From assembly GCA_946807835.1 (NCBI GenBank), contig CAMPEX010000001.1, forward strand, positions 6,773,001 through 6,837,000: 64,000 bases of DNA, in the 5' to 3' direction. The notes under the pieces were generated by a model that saw only the letters and a program-made list of their open reading frames with translations, was not told the origin of the DNA and did not search any database. Positions within the stretch are counted from its first letter, which is position 1; the number at the start of each line of letters is the position of its first letter. Below, in pieces: positions 23,640 through 36,841 of the stretch. A program made the position numbers and the translations under genes. This DNA comes from Ailanthus altissimus. Its lineage: Eukaryota > Streptophyta > Magnoliopsida > Sapindales > Simaroubaceae.

Positions 23640-24790
23640 GTAACAATGGTCAGACAAGGGCATAAATTCCTTTTAAAAAACTTAATTTTTTAGAAACGGT
23701 TTGAGTCTTTGCTCATTTATCTTAAACACATTATCATTTTTAGAATTTTTAATATTAATTGCTATATATGGATACACATGTGTCACAACAAAAGGGCCAT
23801 TACATCTTGATCTTAATTTTTCAAGAAATATGTAAAGTCGAGAATTATAAAGTAAAACCTTCTATCCAACTTCAAATTTCTCTCTTTGAATTTTTTTTAA
23901 TCATGAAAAGCTTTGATCTTAACTTTATGAATTTTTAAATTCTCATATGGATAATTTCTCAACTCGTCAAGTTGATTTTTTTTGTAATTTATATATTTGT
24001 CCAACATTCTCAAGGTTTGAGTTGAAAATTTTAATGGCTCAGTAGACTTTATTCTCAAGTTCTACAGGAAAGTGACAAGGTTTTACATAAAATAGCCTAT
24101 AAGGAGACATATCCGATGAAGTTTTAAAAGCAGTTCGATAAGCCCAAAGTGTATCATTAAGTATTAAAAACTAATTTATGTGATTTGGATTTACAGTTCT
24201 TTTCCAAAATTTAATTTATTTCTCTATTAGCTAGTTCAACTTGTATGCTTGTTTGAGGATGATAAAGGGTAGTAACTTTATGAGTAATTTTATATTTTTT
24301 CATTAATATTTTAAATAGCCTGTTACAAAAGTGCTTACCCCATAATTTATAATGGCTCCAAAGATTTTAAATCAACTCAAAATATTTTTATGTAAGAGTT
24401 TCATGACTGTATTTATGGTGATTGTTTCGATATAGAATAGTCTTAATCTATTTTGAGACATAATCTACTGCAGCTAAAATATACATAAGGCCAAATGATG
24501 GTGGAAATGGTCTCATATGTCCCCCAACAATAATAATTTTTAATAATAAGAATGAAGTTAAAAGGCATCATGTTTCTTTTTGAAATAGATCCCAATTTGT
24601 GATAATTTTCACACATTTTATAAAATGCATGTGTATCTTTAAATAAAGTAGGCAAATAAAATTTACACTGCAAGATTTTTCAGCTATTTTCTTTTATGAG
24701 AATGTCCTTTGCATACTTCAAAATGACAAAATTCAATAGCTCTATTTATCTTATTGTCAGGTATGCATCTTTGAAATATTTGGTTAGGAC
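23640..24790 (-). pseudogene. Ty3/gypsy integrase remnant
   Basis: On the minus strand the zinc-binding part is visible around 24600-24670 ('LPTLFKDTHAFYKMCEN', 'KLGSISKRNMMP'), followed by parts of the catalytic core. Later segments near 24130 read '[19 protein letters not shown]', the usual end of the core in this group. The region close to 23900 looks like the C-terminal part. Stops and frameshifts are frequent. Confidence 0.8.
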
Positions 24791-24889
24791 AATATTTGAA
24801 TAGATAAAGATCATTTCAATAAAACGTTTTTACCTCGATTAGAATTTTTTATTTTATTTAGGTATTTGATTGAGGTGAAATTTATCATT

Positions 24890-25525
24890 TCACAAGAAAA
24901 TTGACAATATTAGCATACCAAGCATTGTAACAGTAGAAAATAAAAATTCATCAGGAAAAAAGTCATTAATGGGTGTTATTTTCATTGATGAATCTAGTAT
25001 TAGTCTTAATAAGTAATTTCCAATAATATTCTCTGATCCTTTCTTATCCTTGATAGTAATGTTAAATTCTTGAAGCAACAGAATCCACCGAATCAATCTT
25101 GGTTTAACATCCAGTTTTGACATTAGTACCTTACAGCAGCATAGTCAGTAGACACCATAGTTGAAGAACTGATTATGTAAGAGTGAAATTTGTCTAATGC
25201 AAATATTACATAAGTAATTCTGTTTTAGTTATTTTATAATTCATTTGTGCATTGTTTAAAGTTCTACTTACATAATAAATTATATAAGGTTTATCTTCCT
25301 TTCTTTGTCATTTTATAGCACCAACAACATAGTCACTAGTATTACACATTAGCTCAAAAGGCAAAGACCAGTCAGGAGATTGTATGATAGGAGCATATAT
25401 TAAGAAGCTAATTATTTTTGTACATAAATTTTGGTACTCTTGAGTCCACTTAAATGATACATCTTTTACTAAGAGATTACAAAAAGTCTAGATATAGCAT
25501 TAAATTTTCCATTGAACCTCCTATA
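24890..25525 (-). pseudogene. Ty3/gypsy RT C-terminus and RNase H remnant
   Basis: This resumes the RT after the solo LTR insertion with 'FYRRFNGKFNAISR', then 'LCLLS' and a run resembling the RNase H start. It ends with 'KPRLIRWILLLQEFNITIKDKKGSENI' at 25120-25000, the standard closing motif of gypsy RNase H in Athila/Tat elements. The catalytic aspartates are not all preserved. Confidence 0.8.
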
Positions 25526-27778
25526 AAATCTATTGAGATTTTTGCTTACGTACCATCCCATTTTATATGAATATTTTATCTAATAATATTTATATAGTAC
25601 ATTTTATTAAATCGCTAATTTCATTAATTAAATGGTTCAATGCTTGTACTGCTACAGACATTGTATGATCCGAAGGAGTTCAGAACTGACCTAAGGGTGT
25701 TTAGACGAGCGCTAAAGGTTAGCAACGCTGAGAATTATAATTGCTAACAGTTAGTACTACTAAGAGTTAGTAGGTTATAAAAGTCTACAAGATCAAAAAG
25801 TTAGAACCTTGTCTATAACGGGACATAGATCAGTGTATGACCATATTTAAATGGTCTAGATGGTTGTTCTTAGTTAACCACGGGGTTACCGAAAGCTCAT
25901 ATGGCATACGGGTATTCAATGAGGACTTAATACTGAACAAGCTCAATGAGGACCCCAATAGACCTCATGAAGCCGTCAATAGTAGGTCTTCTTGAGTTGA
26001 GTCATGTACGTAATCCTTTGACCTAAGCGCCATAGTGAACTTGTGAGTGATCCACTATACTTTGGTTCCATATATGTCAAAGACCAATCACGGTCTGACC
26101 GTTATGTGTCGCTGGGTATGGTCTAATGCTTATGGAGTTCAGTGTGAGCAGATATAGGATCCGTTAGTTCACGTGGGTGAGTTGTATATCTAGATGCTCC
26201 AAGACTGTATCTCAAAAAGACTTATGGCTATAAGTAATAAACATAGGGTCAAACAATATCGAAAAGGTATTTACATATATTATTTATCGAAATATGTATA
26301 TAGAGATAAATTCATGGATGAGCACGTGGGAACTTAACAGTGATGATCTATATCTCCACTCCTCTAGGATATAAATAGTGGAATGGTTCCGTTTGACAAA
26401 TCGGGCATGGACCTAGAGAGTCCTGCAATATGAAGTGTACTTATTGTGCATTGAGGCAACATACTAGATTGAATGGTTCAATCTAGTAAATTTTAACAGA
26501 TCGAACATTTGCTTCAATATCTCTTAGGATGTGCACGTATGAAGACTTAAGTGTTAAGTACATCAATTGATTAATAATAATTATTGTTATTGTTAACCAA
26601 TAGGATATAGCACATTGTGGGCCAATTATTATTTGACTTAAAAATTACCAAAATGACTTTACTTGTTGGACAAGTAAGATTAGTATTTTATTTATTAAAT
26701 TTTTTATTGGATAAAATAATTATAATGATATTTGATATTATTATTTTAATCAAGTTAAACAAATATTTTTTATTACTTCATGTGTGTATTTTATTTGTAT
26801 TTAATTTGATTAAATAAACAAATGAAAACACCAAAGCATGGCTTAGGATGAGAGGTGGGGACAATGTGTAACATACAAGGAATGGAAATTGTTTCCTCAT
26901 CCTCTTGTAAAATTTGGCCAACACTAAACTTTTATTAGTTTTTTATTTTGTTTATTGTAAATAAATACAAAAAGTACTTATGCATGGGTAATTCAATTGT
27001 GGGACCTTGTGACATTGTTAAAGGAGAAAGAGTTTCTCAATTTAGTTGCACAATCCGGCCAAGTTCATCAAATTATACACATGCCTTTTGACTTACTAAT
27101 TAATTGTTTATTGTAAACAATTATTTTAAGGTAAAACCAAATGGGTAAGTAATGTGCCATGTCTTATGGGACAATGGTTGTCTCAAATGAAGGAAAATGA
27201 AGCAAAGGATAAAAGAGCAAAGTGTTGCTCATTTACAAAGAGTGAGTCTCAGCCAAGTAAAGAGAGAGTGAGAATTATTTTTTAAGTGTCAAAAGTTGAA
27301 GAGTTGAACATCTTCTTCCCCTTTCTTTGTAAAGTGATTTGGCCACAAAAGATATAAAGGCCGTAATTATTTTTAATGTTTCAAGTATTGAAACAAAGCA
27401 AGCAACATAATAACTTTGTAGTAACTTCACAAACTTAAGAGTTAAGCATTTTGGTTTAAAAGTTAAACTCCTTACTAGAAAAGGGCTGTCATTCTAGACT
27501 TTTCAAACCCACCAAGTTGGGAGCTAGAATTCACAACAAGTGCATTTTCAGGCAAAAACTTCGATTCACTTAAATTCTAAAGGCGTGCCAAGGTAATTCT
27601 CATCAAACACGTGCAATTTCAATTATGAGATAATATGAAAATTTTATTGTATTTTTCGCTTAGAAAATTAGATTTTCAAACTTCCGCATGTGCATAAATA
27701 TGTATATAATGCATGCTTTGTAATGATGAACACAATTCTACATGTATGCACTATAGGTTTATTTACACTCACAAAATC
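25526..27778 (+). mobile_element. Solo LTR, copy A of the 2.2-kb LTR family
   Basis: The element spans 25531-27773 (2,243 bp) and begins TATTGAGA and ends ACTCACA. The 5 bases AAATC occur on both sides (25526-25530 and 27774-27778) as a target-site duplication. Joining the flanks restores the order of the RT domain of the Athila-like element, which confirms both ends. Inside it shares long stretches with copies B, C and D, for example around 'gtcgctgggtatggtc' near 26110. It has no coding content; the ORF at 26617-26817 is AT-rich noise. Confidence 0.9.
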
Positions 27779-27849
27779 CACCATGTCCTAAAAAATAGGA
27801 ATTCCCTGATTGTTTTTTATGGGGGAAAAATGGACAATGGGTTTGAATT

Positions 27850-28720
27850 TTGTCCTATCCACTTCAATTTCCTTAGAAGATACTATATATCCCAAAATAA
27901 TTCCAAAAGTGATCATGTGATGACATTTTTTTTTAATTTAACACAACCCTTTTCTTCACATCGTTTTTAAGACTTTCTCAAGTTTTGAAGACAATTATCA
28001 AAAGAATTTTCAATCACAATTAAATCATCAATGAAAACTTCTAAATAATGCTCAACCATGTCACTAAAAATGATTAACATACATATTTGAAATGTTGCAA
28101 GTGCATTATAAAGTTCAAAAGGCATCATTCTAAAAGCAAAGATCCCAAAAGGGCATGTGAAAGGTAGTCTTTCTTAGTCCTCTAGTGTAATGGGGATTTG
28201 GTAATAGCAAGAATAGCCGTCTAGAAAGCAATATTAAGGATGTCTTGCTTCTCTTTCCAAAATTTGGTCAAGGAATAGCAAAGAAAAATAGTCTTGTCTA
28301 GTGGCAGAGTTCAACTTCCTATGTCTATGCACATTATCCAACTACATAAGACTTGAGTTGATATAAACTCATTTTTTTTTTGTTTTCAATGATTGTGATT
28401 CCAAATATTTTTTATACTACCTGAGTAGGACTTACCCATTTACTATTTGAGATAGGATAAATGATTCATACTTCAAGTACTTTGAGAACTTCTATTCTCA
28501 CTACCTCTTTTATATGTGAGTTTAATCTCATTTGGGGTTGTTAAAAAGTTTTGACATTATCCTCTAGGTGTATTCTATGTGTGCAAATCAAAGAATTAAC
28601 TCATTTTGTGTCTTTTAAAGCCCACTTTATTTTATTTTTATGCATTTTCAACAATTGAAGTACCTTACCTTCTTATTTTCTTATGAAAGTAGATGAAATT
28701 ACCACTAGGTAAGTTTCTTT
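27850..28720 (-). pseudogene. Ty3/gypsy reverse transcriptase remnant, N-terminal part
   Basis: The minus strand shows the RT blocks 'RKLNSATRQDYF', 'FLDGYS', 'FTCPFGIFAFRMMPFELYN' and the active site 'EVFIDDLIVI' near 28030, where both aspartates remain. After 'DNCLQNLRKVLKRCEEK' it runs into the insertion site of copy A. Several stops and small indels are present. Confidence 0.85.
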
Positions 28721-29801
28721 CTCTCCACGAAATGCATATTTCTACCCTTCAGGTAAAGGTTTCAACTCTAAGTTTAGAATTTCATCTTGCTTATTCTTAT
28801 TTTTTTTTCCAATTCTTCAAACTTTAATTTTTATCCTTTATATTTTATTACCTATACACAATTAAGTAAAGGACATATGTTGCATATCTAACTCAAATTA
28901 ATTCATTGAACAACTTTCTAAGAGATCAGTACAACTCCCTTTTTTAAAATTATCTTCCACAATGGTTTCAAACATGTTGGCTTTTTTACTTTCATCCTTC
29001 TCCTTATATGGTTACTTACACATATTGAAAACATTAAACTTTAATTCATATTCCCAAATGAAAGTTTTATTACACCATTCTTGCAATTAATCAAAACATA
29101 AATCTCGCTACAAATAGATGTCCTAAGATAACAGGAATTGGATTGCATCATTTAACAGGATATGTATCCAAGACAATAAAATCCATAGAATATATGAATT
29201 TATCGACTTAAACTAACACATCTTTTATTATCCTTCTTGGCACTTTTATTCATCTATCAACAAGCAAAAGAGTTACAGAAGTTGGTTTTACCTCACCAAG
29301 ATTGAGTTGTTGATAAACTAAATATAGTAGTAAATTCACAATAGCACCAAGATCAATTAAGGTTTGTTCAATTTTATAACTTCTAATAATACATGAAATT
29401 GTCGGATAACCAGGGTCTGTATTTTAAAGCACTATTGTTTTGAAGAATAGCACTTACTTGTTCAACTAAATCTTTTTCACATTCATTTTTCTTTTTTATC
29501 GTGTATAAATCCTTCAAAAATTTAGAAATAAAAGGGAATTATTTAATAGCATCTAACATAGGAATATTAACTTTACTTGTTTGAAGATTTTAAAATTTTC
29601 ATGATTGTTATTCAACTTACTAGCTTTACGTAAAACATGAGGAAATGAGGTGCAGGTGAAGGTTTGGTATTTTCTTTAGTGGGTATAGGTTTAACGTTTT
29701 CCTTACCCTTGGAGATCAATTCTTTATTCTTATGAGATTCAAAATTGTATTTTTCAACAACCTTACAATTTTAAAGATTAATGACTGCTTTAACTTGATT
29801 C
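28721..29801 (-). pseudogene. Ty3/gypsy protease and gag C-terminal remnant
   Basis: The minus strand reads 'NQVKAVINL', 'KVVEKYNFESHKNKEL' (the gag-protease linker typical of Athila-like elements) from about 29801. The protease follows with 'LIDLGAIVNLLLYLVYQQL' near 29350. The usual D(S/T)GA motif is DLGA, as is common in this lineage. The last part (28721-29100) is a degraded linker to RT. Confidence 0.75.
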
Positions 29802-32005
29802 TGTTGGGATTTGTGCTCATGTGCTTTCTTAATTTTGTATGAATATTGTATTGTCATACTTATGTAACAAATAAATATTTTATTAATTGCTAATTAATTT
29901 TATTAGGTAAGATACTTGTAACATTTCAGACATTATATTGATCTGAAGGAGTTCAAATTAGGTCTAAAGAGTTAGAACTTTGTCTAAAATGGGACAAAGA
30001 CCCGAGAATATATTAACAATGACATAGTTGTAAATAGTTGCAAGAGTTGCTAGGAAATGTCATTGTGCAAATATGTTCTCAAATTAAATGTTCCTGATCT
30101 ATTTCCATCGATGTATGGTTTATCAATTGGAACTGAGTTATATAGATCAGTGTATGTCCATATTTGGATAGTCCAAATGGTTAATCTTAGCAAACCATGA
30201 GCTTAATGGAAGCTCGTATAGATATACATGTATTTAGTAAGGACTGGATACTGAACTAGATTTAATAAAGACCTCTAATAGATTTCCTATAAATCCGTCA
30301 GTGGAGAGTCTTCTCGAGTTGAGTATTATTTGTGGTTCCTAGACCTGAGCATCACGGTGGGCTTATGAGTGATCCATCATACTTAGGTTCAACACATGTC
30401 AGAGACCTTTCATGGTCTAACCGCTTGGTGTCGCTGGTTATGGTCTGATGCTTATGGAATCTGGTGTGTGTAGATATGGGATCCGTCAACTCATATGAGT
30501 GAGTTAAATATACAAATGCTTTAATATTGTATTCTAGGAAGTCTTATGGCCATAAGCATTTAACTCGGGAAAGAGTTTTCTGTGGAGTAAATAATATTAT
30601 AAAGGATTTTGCCTATATTATTTATTGGAATACGAATCAAAAGAGATAGGTTTATGATTGAGTAATAGGGGACTTGACGCTATTGATCTATGTCTCCACT
30701 CTTCTAGGATATTAATGATGGAGGGATTGTACGAATATGGATTAACCTCAACTTATATGGTTTAACTCGTCATTTTGTATTATTCATAACATGTGTGTGT
30801 GGGGCATCAGTTATAGACTTACAAAAATATTTCGTGAGACAAAATGGGTGTAAACTTAGGGAGTCTCACTATATGAAGTGTACTCGTTGAGCACGTGGGT
30901 AGCACACCGGACCAAATTGTTCGATCCGGAAAATTTTCAAAAAATATAAATTTATTTCAGAGTCTCTCAGAGAGTAGCTAAAGTTTAATTGTTAAACTTA
31001 AAATTGTGCCAAATGAGACTTGATACTTTTATCTACCTAGTGTATATTTCAAATTGTGCCAATAATTTGTATAAATACTAAATTAAGCATTAATAAATAT
31101 AATTACTATTTAAATTAAATTAAATTAGACCTTTTATGATATCAAATGAATTTTATTTTATTATTTACGTTACATTGGTTATATGAAAACAATTGTATAT
31201 TTGTTTTTTTTTTATTAGTTAAAAGAAACCAATGCCATTTGTAAACGAAAACTAAGGTAAAAGGTGCTATTTCTATTTGTCTTTTGTATGGCATGTTTTT
31301 GTCATCTTTTGGAAGGCATGAGCTGCCTTCCAATTGTTTATTTGAATGAAGAAATTCGGCCACCGTATCATATTTTATATAAATTATTAAATAATTATTT
31401 TTGTTAAATCATGACAAAGCAAGAAATGCTTTCTTATACTTATATAAAACTGAGGTGGCGGATTTTTTGCCACTAATACATTGATGAAATAGCCACCATC
31501 TTGACTAAGCATTTGTATTGCTAAGTCATGCTTTTACAAATGGTATTCAATCCATTTTTTGATTGATATAATAATAGGCAATGGTTGCTTATAAATAAGT
31601 TGAAATGATTGATATAATAATAAGCAATGGTTGCTTATAAATAAGTTGGCCGTGAGTCAATTTGAGGAGCAAAAAGTTTCAATAGCTTTTGCTTTTGTTA
31701 ACTGTTGACAAAAACAAAAATATTTAGGAAACTATTTAGTTCAAGAGAAAAATTATAAATTGAAGTAAGAATTGCTTCATACATTTCGAAAAATTGAAAC
31801 TTGTGGAAGTTCATCACGTCCTCAACTAGAATTATTAAAAGCACGTTTCGAAGGTGAGTCTCCTAATCTCATTAGTGTAATGAGATTATTTTAATGTGTA
31901 TTATATTTTCGCTATGTTGCATGTGAGACATGCAAATTTTAAATTGTTTAAAATGCATACATTCACCTGTAGCATGATACAAATGCACACAGCACCAATA
32001 GATTC
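29797..32005 (+). mobile_element. Solo LTR, copy B of the 2.2-kb LTR family
   Basis: The element is 29802-32000 (2,199 bp), starts TGTTGGGA and ends CACCAATA. GATTC flanks it on both sides (29797-29801 and 32001-32005). Joining the flanks reconnects the gag region of the Athila-like element. It shares its internal core with copies A, C and D. A tandem duplication of about 50 bases lies at 31559-31655. The ORF at 31142-31363 has no recognised similarity. Confidence 0.9.
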
Positions 32006-32989
32006 ATGTGTTGGCTTTCTAAACTATATGTATTTGAGTTATGTTTTCCTTTGGGGTTTGGTTGTGATTGAGAAGAAAATTTTCTTTCTTATGAATGCTC
32101 ATTGCAGATGTAAATTTAGCAAGTGTATCTTTCAAATCAGCTAATGTTTGAGCATTTTGAGAATTAATAGACTATTGCTTTTCAATGAATGCATGTAAAG
32201 TTTCTTCAAGATTTTTCCTAGAAGGAGAGGCATATGGTGCATAACCTTAAAAGTTTTGAAACTTTTGGTGTGCCTAAAAGGGAGGTTGTGAAGATTGTCC
32301 TTGAGTGTCATTTCTCCAACTAAAATTCGAGTGATTTCTCTAACTAGGATTATAGTTTTGTGAATATGGATTAGAATATAACCATTTGAAACTATTTAGA
32401 ACATTGGCTTGTTCAATAAGACATTCCCTAAAGGCTACAAAGTTGGGCAAACATTGGTAGAATAATCATGGGTTTTACATATGTAAAATACAATTTCTTA
32501 AACAAATTTTATTTTGCCACTCTTTTTTATTTCTAAGGTTTCAATTTTTCTAACTAGGGATGCTAATTTGGCTTAAAGGTCATAATCTTCCCTAAGGTGG
32601 TAAATTACCCCACTAGATGTAGTGGTTTGAGTTTTGCTTGATGCCTTGCAGGTACTAGCAATGTCCCAATTATGAGCATTTTCACTAGTAAGTCTAAGTA
32701 GTCCATTGCCTTTTTTAGGTCTTGTCCTCAATGTTTCATTACACATTATTTTTATCATTTATCTAACTTGGAGTGTTAAACCCTTATAGAAAATTGAGAA
32801 TAATCTCCAAGTCTCAAAGCCATGATGGGGACATGTATTAAGTAGTTCCTTATATCTATCCTAACATTGGTAAAGAGTCTCTCCTAGTTTTTGGGTAAAG
32901 GTAGTGATTTGTCTTTTGAAAAAATTTATTCTATGAGATGGAATTTATTTTTTAAACAATTTATGTTGCATTTCATCCCATGAAGAAAT
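32006..32989 (-). pseudogene. Ty3/gypsy gag remnant
   Basis: The minus strand contains 'SSWDEMQHKLFKK', 'GETLYQC*DRYKELLNTCPHHGFETW' and 'FYKGLTLQVR*MIKI', the standard order of Athila-like gag. Further on, near 32300-32130, come 'SPSRKNLEETLHAFIEKQ' and 'NAQTLADL', the C-terminal part. It breaks at 32006 (copy B) and at 32990 (copy C). The upstream gag is not seen elsewhere in the window. Confidence 0.8.
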
Positions 32990-35076
32990 TGCTGGGATTT
33001 GGCTTACATGCCATCCCATTTTGTATGATTATTTAATTTTAATATTTATGTAATAAATATTTCATTAAATCGCTAATTACATTTATTATATGGTAAGATG
33101 CTTGTAATGTTTCAGACATTGTATGATCTAAAGTTATTAATTTTTGGTCTAAAAGAGTTTAGACCAGGGCTAAGAGTTGGCAACGCTCAGCGCTATAAAT
33201 GCTAAGAATTAACACTGCTAAAAGTTAGTAGGTTATAAGAGTTAGTAAAATCTAAAGAGTTAGAAACTTATTTGAAATGGGATAAAGACCTATAGATATA
33301 TTAGCAACATAGTTGTAAAGTGTTGTAAATGCGTTCTCAAACATATATCATTAAGCAAATGCATTCTCAAACTTGATGTTCCTAATTTATCTTCACTGAT
33401 GCGGGTCTGTCGGTGAAAACTTTATAATATATATATATATATTAGTTTATATTTATACCTAGATGGTCCAGATAGTTAATCTTTACAGACTATAAGCTTA
33501 GTGGAAGCTCGTATAAGCATATGGGTATTTAATAAGGATTAGGTAATGAACAGACTCACAGAGGACCTCTAATGGATATCTCATAAAGCCGTCAATAGAA
33601 TGTCTTCTCGAATTGAGTAGTCTTTGTGGTCCCTTGACCTAAGTACTACGGTGGGCTTATGAGTGATCCACTATACTTAGATTACACATGCTAGAGACCT
33701 TTCATAGTTTCACCGCTAGGTGTTGCTGGGTATGGTTCGATGCTCATAGAGTTCAATGTGTGTAGATATATGATCCGTCAACTCATATAGGGTGAGGTGT
33801 ATATCCTGATATTCTAAAATTGTATTTTAGAAAGTCTTATGACTATAAGTAATGATCCAGGAAAAAGAGTTTCCCGTTGGATAAACAATATCAAAAAAAG
33901 TTTGTAGATATTGTTTATAAAAATACAAATCTAGAGATAAGTTCATGGTTAAACATATGAAGACTTTTGAGTGTGATGATTTATGTCTCCGCTTTTCCAA
34001 GATATAAGTGATGGAGGAATTATATGAATAGTTATTAACTTTAACTTGTATGGTTCACATGATATTCTGTAATTTCTTTAAGGTAAGTGTGAGATATCGA
34101 TTATGGCCTTACGAAAGAGTTATATAAGACAAACAAGTGTGAACCTAAGGAGTCTCACGATATAAAGTGTACTTATTGAGCACTAAGGTAACGTACCAAG
34201 TTGAAATGTTCGATATGGAAAGATCTTGGAAAACTAGAATTATTTTAGGGTCTTTCAAAAAGTTGAAAAGGCTTATGTGTTAGGGCCAGAAGGTTGACAA
34301 ATGGCAAGAGGGTACTTACCACTCCATCCCTTTAGAAGTTGCCACATGTCAAGCTAAGGCATAATGATTCCTTGTAATGGCTTGACATATGGCCACTCAT
34401 TTACTTTTGCTAAGCATGAGATGTATAGCCTTTTGGAAAGCAAAGTATCACCACCTTATGCTTAATGAGACTCAGCTACTTCACTTAAATTGAAAAGCAA
34501 AGTTAATTTTGCATGCATGAGGTGGGTTATTTATAATGGCATTTGAAAAGCAAATGGCCACTACTCTAGCTATGATTCGGCTGACACTTAAGCGCCTTGC
34601 CATATTTTCTTTTGATAAAGTATGAGTTGCAATTTGAGTAGAAAATTATATTGCACCTTACGCTTAAATCTTGAAGCCACTGAAAGACTTTCATTTGGCT
34701 TTATGGGAAATAATGAATACTATATAAAGAAGATTGTTGTATTGTTATTAGTAAGTCTTAAGCGATCAAAATTATAAGTTAGTTATAATTGCAAATCACT
34801 GAGGATTTAGTCCTATATGCCAAGAGACTTAAATAGAAGAAAAAATGTGCTTCAATTCCTGTTGAAACATGAAGCTACTATTCTAGCTAAAGTAACCCCC
34901 AGAGTTTATGGACTATAATTATTCTAAGTATAGCTTTAGGGTGGACTTTTTTCATCTGATTATTGTATGAAATGTATGTTTTATTTTTGCTTTATTTACT
35001 TTGCATGTGTGACGTGCATATTTATTAAAATTAAAATTAAAATACACACATTCACCTTATGCATAGCACACTAACA
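32990..35076 (+). mobile_element. 5' LTR, copy C of the 2.2-kb LTR family
   Basis: It begins TGCTGGGATTT and ends ACTAACA, about 2,087 bp, with the same internal core as A, B and D (for example 'ggtgttgctgggtatgg' near 33718). Unlike the others it is followed directly by a Met-tRNA primer site, so it is the 5' LTR of a longer element. A (TA)n run lies at 33424-33441. Gag of the Athila-like element is broken at its left edge. No partner 3' LTR is in the window. Confidence 0.8.
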
Positions 35077-35078
35077 AA

Positions 35079-35093
35079 TTGGTATCAAAGCAC
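35079..35093 (+). other. Primer-binding site next to LTR C
   Basis: TTGGTATCAAAGCAC follows the LTR with a 2-base gap. It matches the Met-tRNA primer site with one change from the usual TGGTATCAGAGC. It gives LTR C its orientation. Confidence 0.8.
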
Positions 35094-35491
35094 ATGTTTA
35101 TATGTTGATTACGATTAATTGAAGTGTTCTTGGCATGATTAGAAAGTATTGGGGCTGTTGATTACGCGTTTCAAGTGTTGAAAAGTGTATAATTGGGATG
35201 TAGCTGAAAAGGATGTCGTGGCGGTGTCATCGCGGTGCTAGAGCCATCCAAGCTATAGCACTATAGCGCTAGATGATGAGCATTGTGGCGCTAGGGTTTT
35301 TAGGCCCTAACACCATAGCGCTCACATGTACAGTGCCGTAACGCTAATTAGGTAGTGCCACGATACTGGGGGTTCTTCTCCCAGTGTCGCAGCACTAGTA
35401 GTTCTGCACTGCAATGCTGTAAGGTTGGCATTGTAATACTGGAGGCTAGACCTCCATCGTCCCAGCACTGGGAACCTATGACTATCATAAT
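35094..35491 (+). other. Leader of the LTR-C element, rich in GCGCT/GTGCC repeats
   Basis: From 35205 the base composition turns abruptly GC-richer. Short motifs such as 'atagcgct', 'gtggcgct', 'gtgccgtaacgct' and 'gtcgcagcact' recur in direct and inverted order. The same style returns at 36845-36895, after the inserted LTR, showing that the two pieces were once one. There is no clear ORF. Confidence 0.55.
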
Positions 35492-36841
35492 TGCACTATT
35501 CACTCCAATTATTTATGCTTAAAAGTAATTAAAAATATTTATTATTTATTTTATACAACTTATAATTGTTATAATAATTGCATTATATATTATGGCCCAT
35601 TTATTTGTGCTAGTAACCACAATAGAAGCCTTACTGATGAGGGTTAGTTATACTTGCATGAAATAAATGTATGATTGAGAATCACATTCTCATGAGATGG
35701 GGGCAAGAGTTAAACATAAGATGAGGCAATATATTTGAAGTGTTGCACTAGATTACTAAAGTATGTTGGTAATATCGGTAACATATATTTGATAGTTGAT
35801 GGTGAACAGTATCTTGTAAACAGTACTTTGCTACAGTACTTATGAACAGTAATTTAAAAAAATCCTATAAATAGTAGGCCAAAAATCCTAAGAGGAGAAA
35901 AAGAGAGAAAAGAGGCAAAAACTTAGAGAGAGAATTCACAATACAAAATCAAATATCAAATTCAAATATTAAAGAACCAAGATCAAAATTCAAGCTTCAA
36001 GTCAAGATTGAGGGAGAAGCACATCAAAGAGTCACTTTGATTAATTTTTCTTCCATTTCTTTATCATTATGTTCTTTTTCTTGTTGATAGTTATGAATTA
36101 GTTTGATACTTTTAGTTTTATTATGGGTTAATTTCTTCATCTAAGGTTAAATTATGTGAATTTAGTATAGATTTGGATTGTGTTAATTTTTAGTTTGTGA
36201 ACTTAATACATTCAATTGATTCATTCTATCTTGTGTTTAATGCTTTCATTATACCTGATCAATATTTTGAATGATTGAGGAACCATGATGAGCTTGACAA
36301 AGAGATTTATTTGTTTAGCCTAGAATAGTTTGATGTATGATCATAGGGTAACAACTATGAGTTCTATCTATGATAGATATATACCTAGGTGGCATGTATG
36401 GTATGATTTAAACTTGATCTTAATAAATTAAATTCTGATTTGATTACCATAGACATATAGGTGATTGTTAGAATGTGTAATATACTCACTTGACTATCAA
36501 CAGAGGCTTGTGATGCGATTAGTGTCTAAGCCAATTAATTGGTATTAAGAGATTAACTAAGTGGTTAATGAGTCCAATGAAATACTAGGGGATGAGTCAA
36601 AGCCCTAGATTATTTTTATTTGTGAATTCTACTCTTTACTTTTGTTTAGTTAATTGAGATAATTAGATTAGTTAAATAAATTTTAGATTTTAGTTTTTTG
36701 AATAAAAGTTAAGTAGGTACAATTTTAGTATTTAATTTATAGAATTAGATTGCATAGTCTCTGTGGGATCGATACTTGGACTTAAAATCCTATATTACTT
36801 GGTACGATAGCGTGCGCTTGCGCTTAGCTAGTATAGCACCA
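35492..36841 (+). mobile_element. Probable solo LTR, Athila-like
   Basis: The 1,350-bp segment starts TGCACTAT and ends ATAGCACCA. Its last part reads 'tctctgtgggatcgatac' and 'gtgcgcttgcgc', the usual end of Athila-like LTRs. Flanking bases are ATAAT on the left and ATCAT on the right, a target duplication with one mismatch. The GCGCT-repeat sequence of the LTR-C leader lies on both sides. A TATA-like 'cctataaatag' at about 35865, followed by purine-rich leader-like sequence, may be the LTR promoter. Confidence 0.5.

Larger units (their letters stand above)
19792..32989 (-). mobile_element. Athila-like Ty3/gypsy retrotransposon, degenerate and nested
   Basis: On the minus strand the order is gag (32989-32006 and 29801-29600), protease (near 29350), RT (28500-27850), RT end and RNase H (25525-24890), integrase (24790-23640), polypurine tract (22241-22226) and 3' LTR (22224-19792). 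All domains carry many stops. Solo LTRs of another family interrupt it at 29802-32000 (inside gag) and 25531-27773 (inside RT). A third LTR starts at 32990 within gag, and no gag N-terminus or 5' LTR is seen beyond it. A LOG pseudogene lies between integrase and polypurine tract. The Athila/Tat assignment rests on the gag, protease and integrase wording and the LTR end; it is an inference. Confidence 0.8.
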
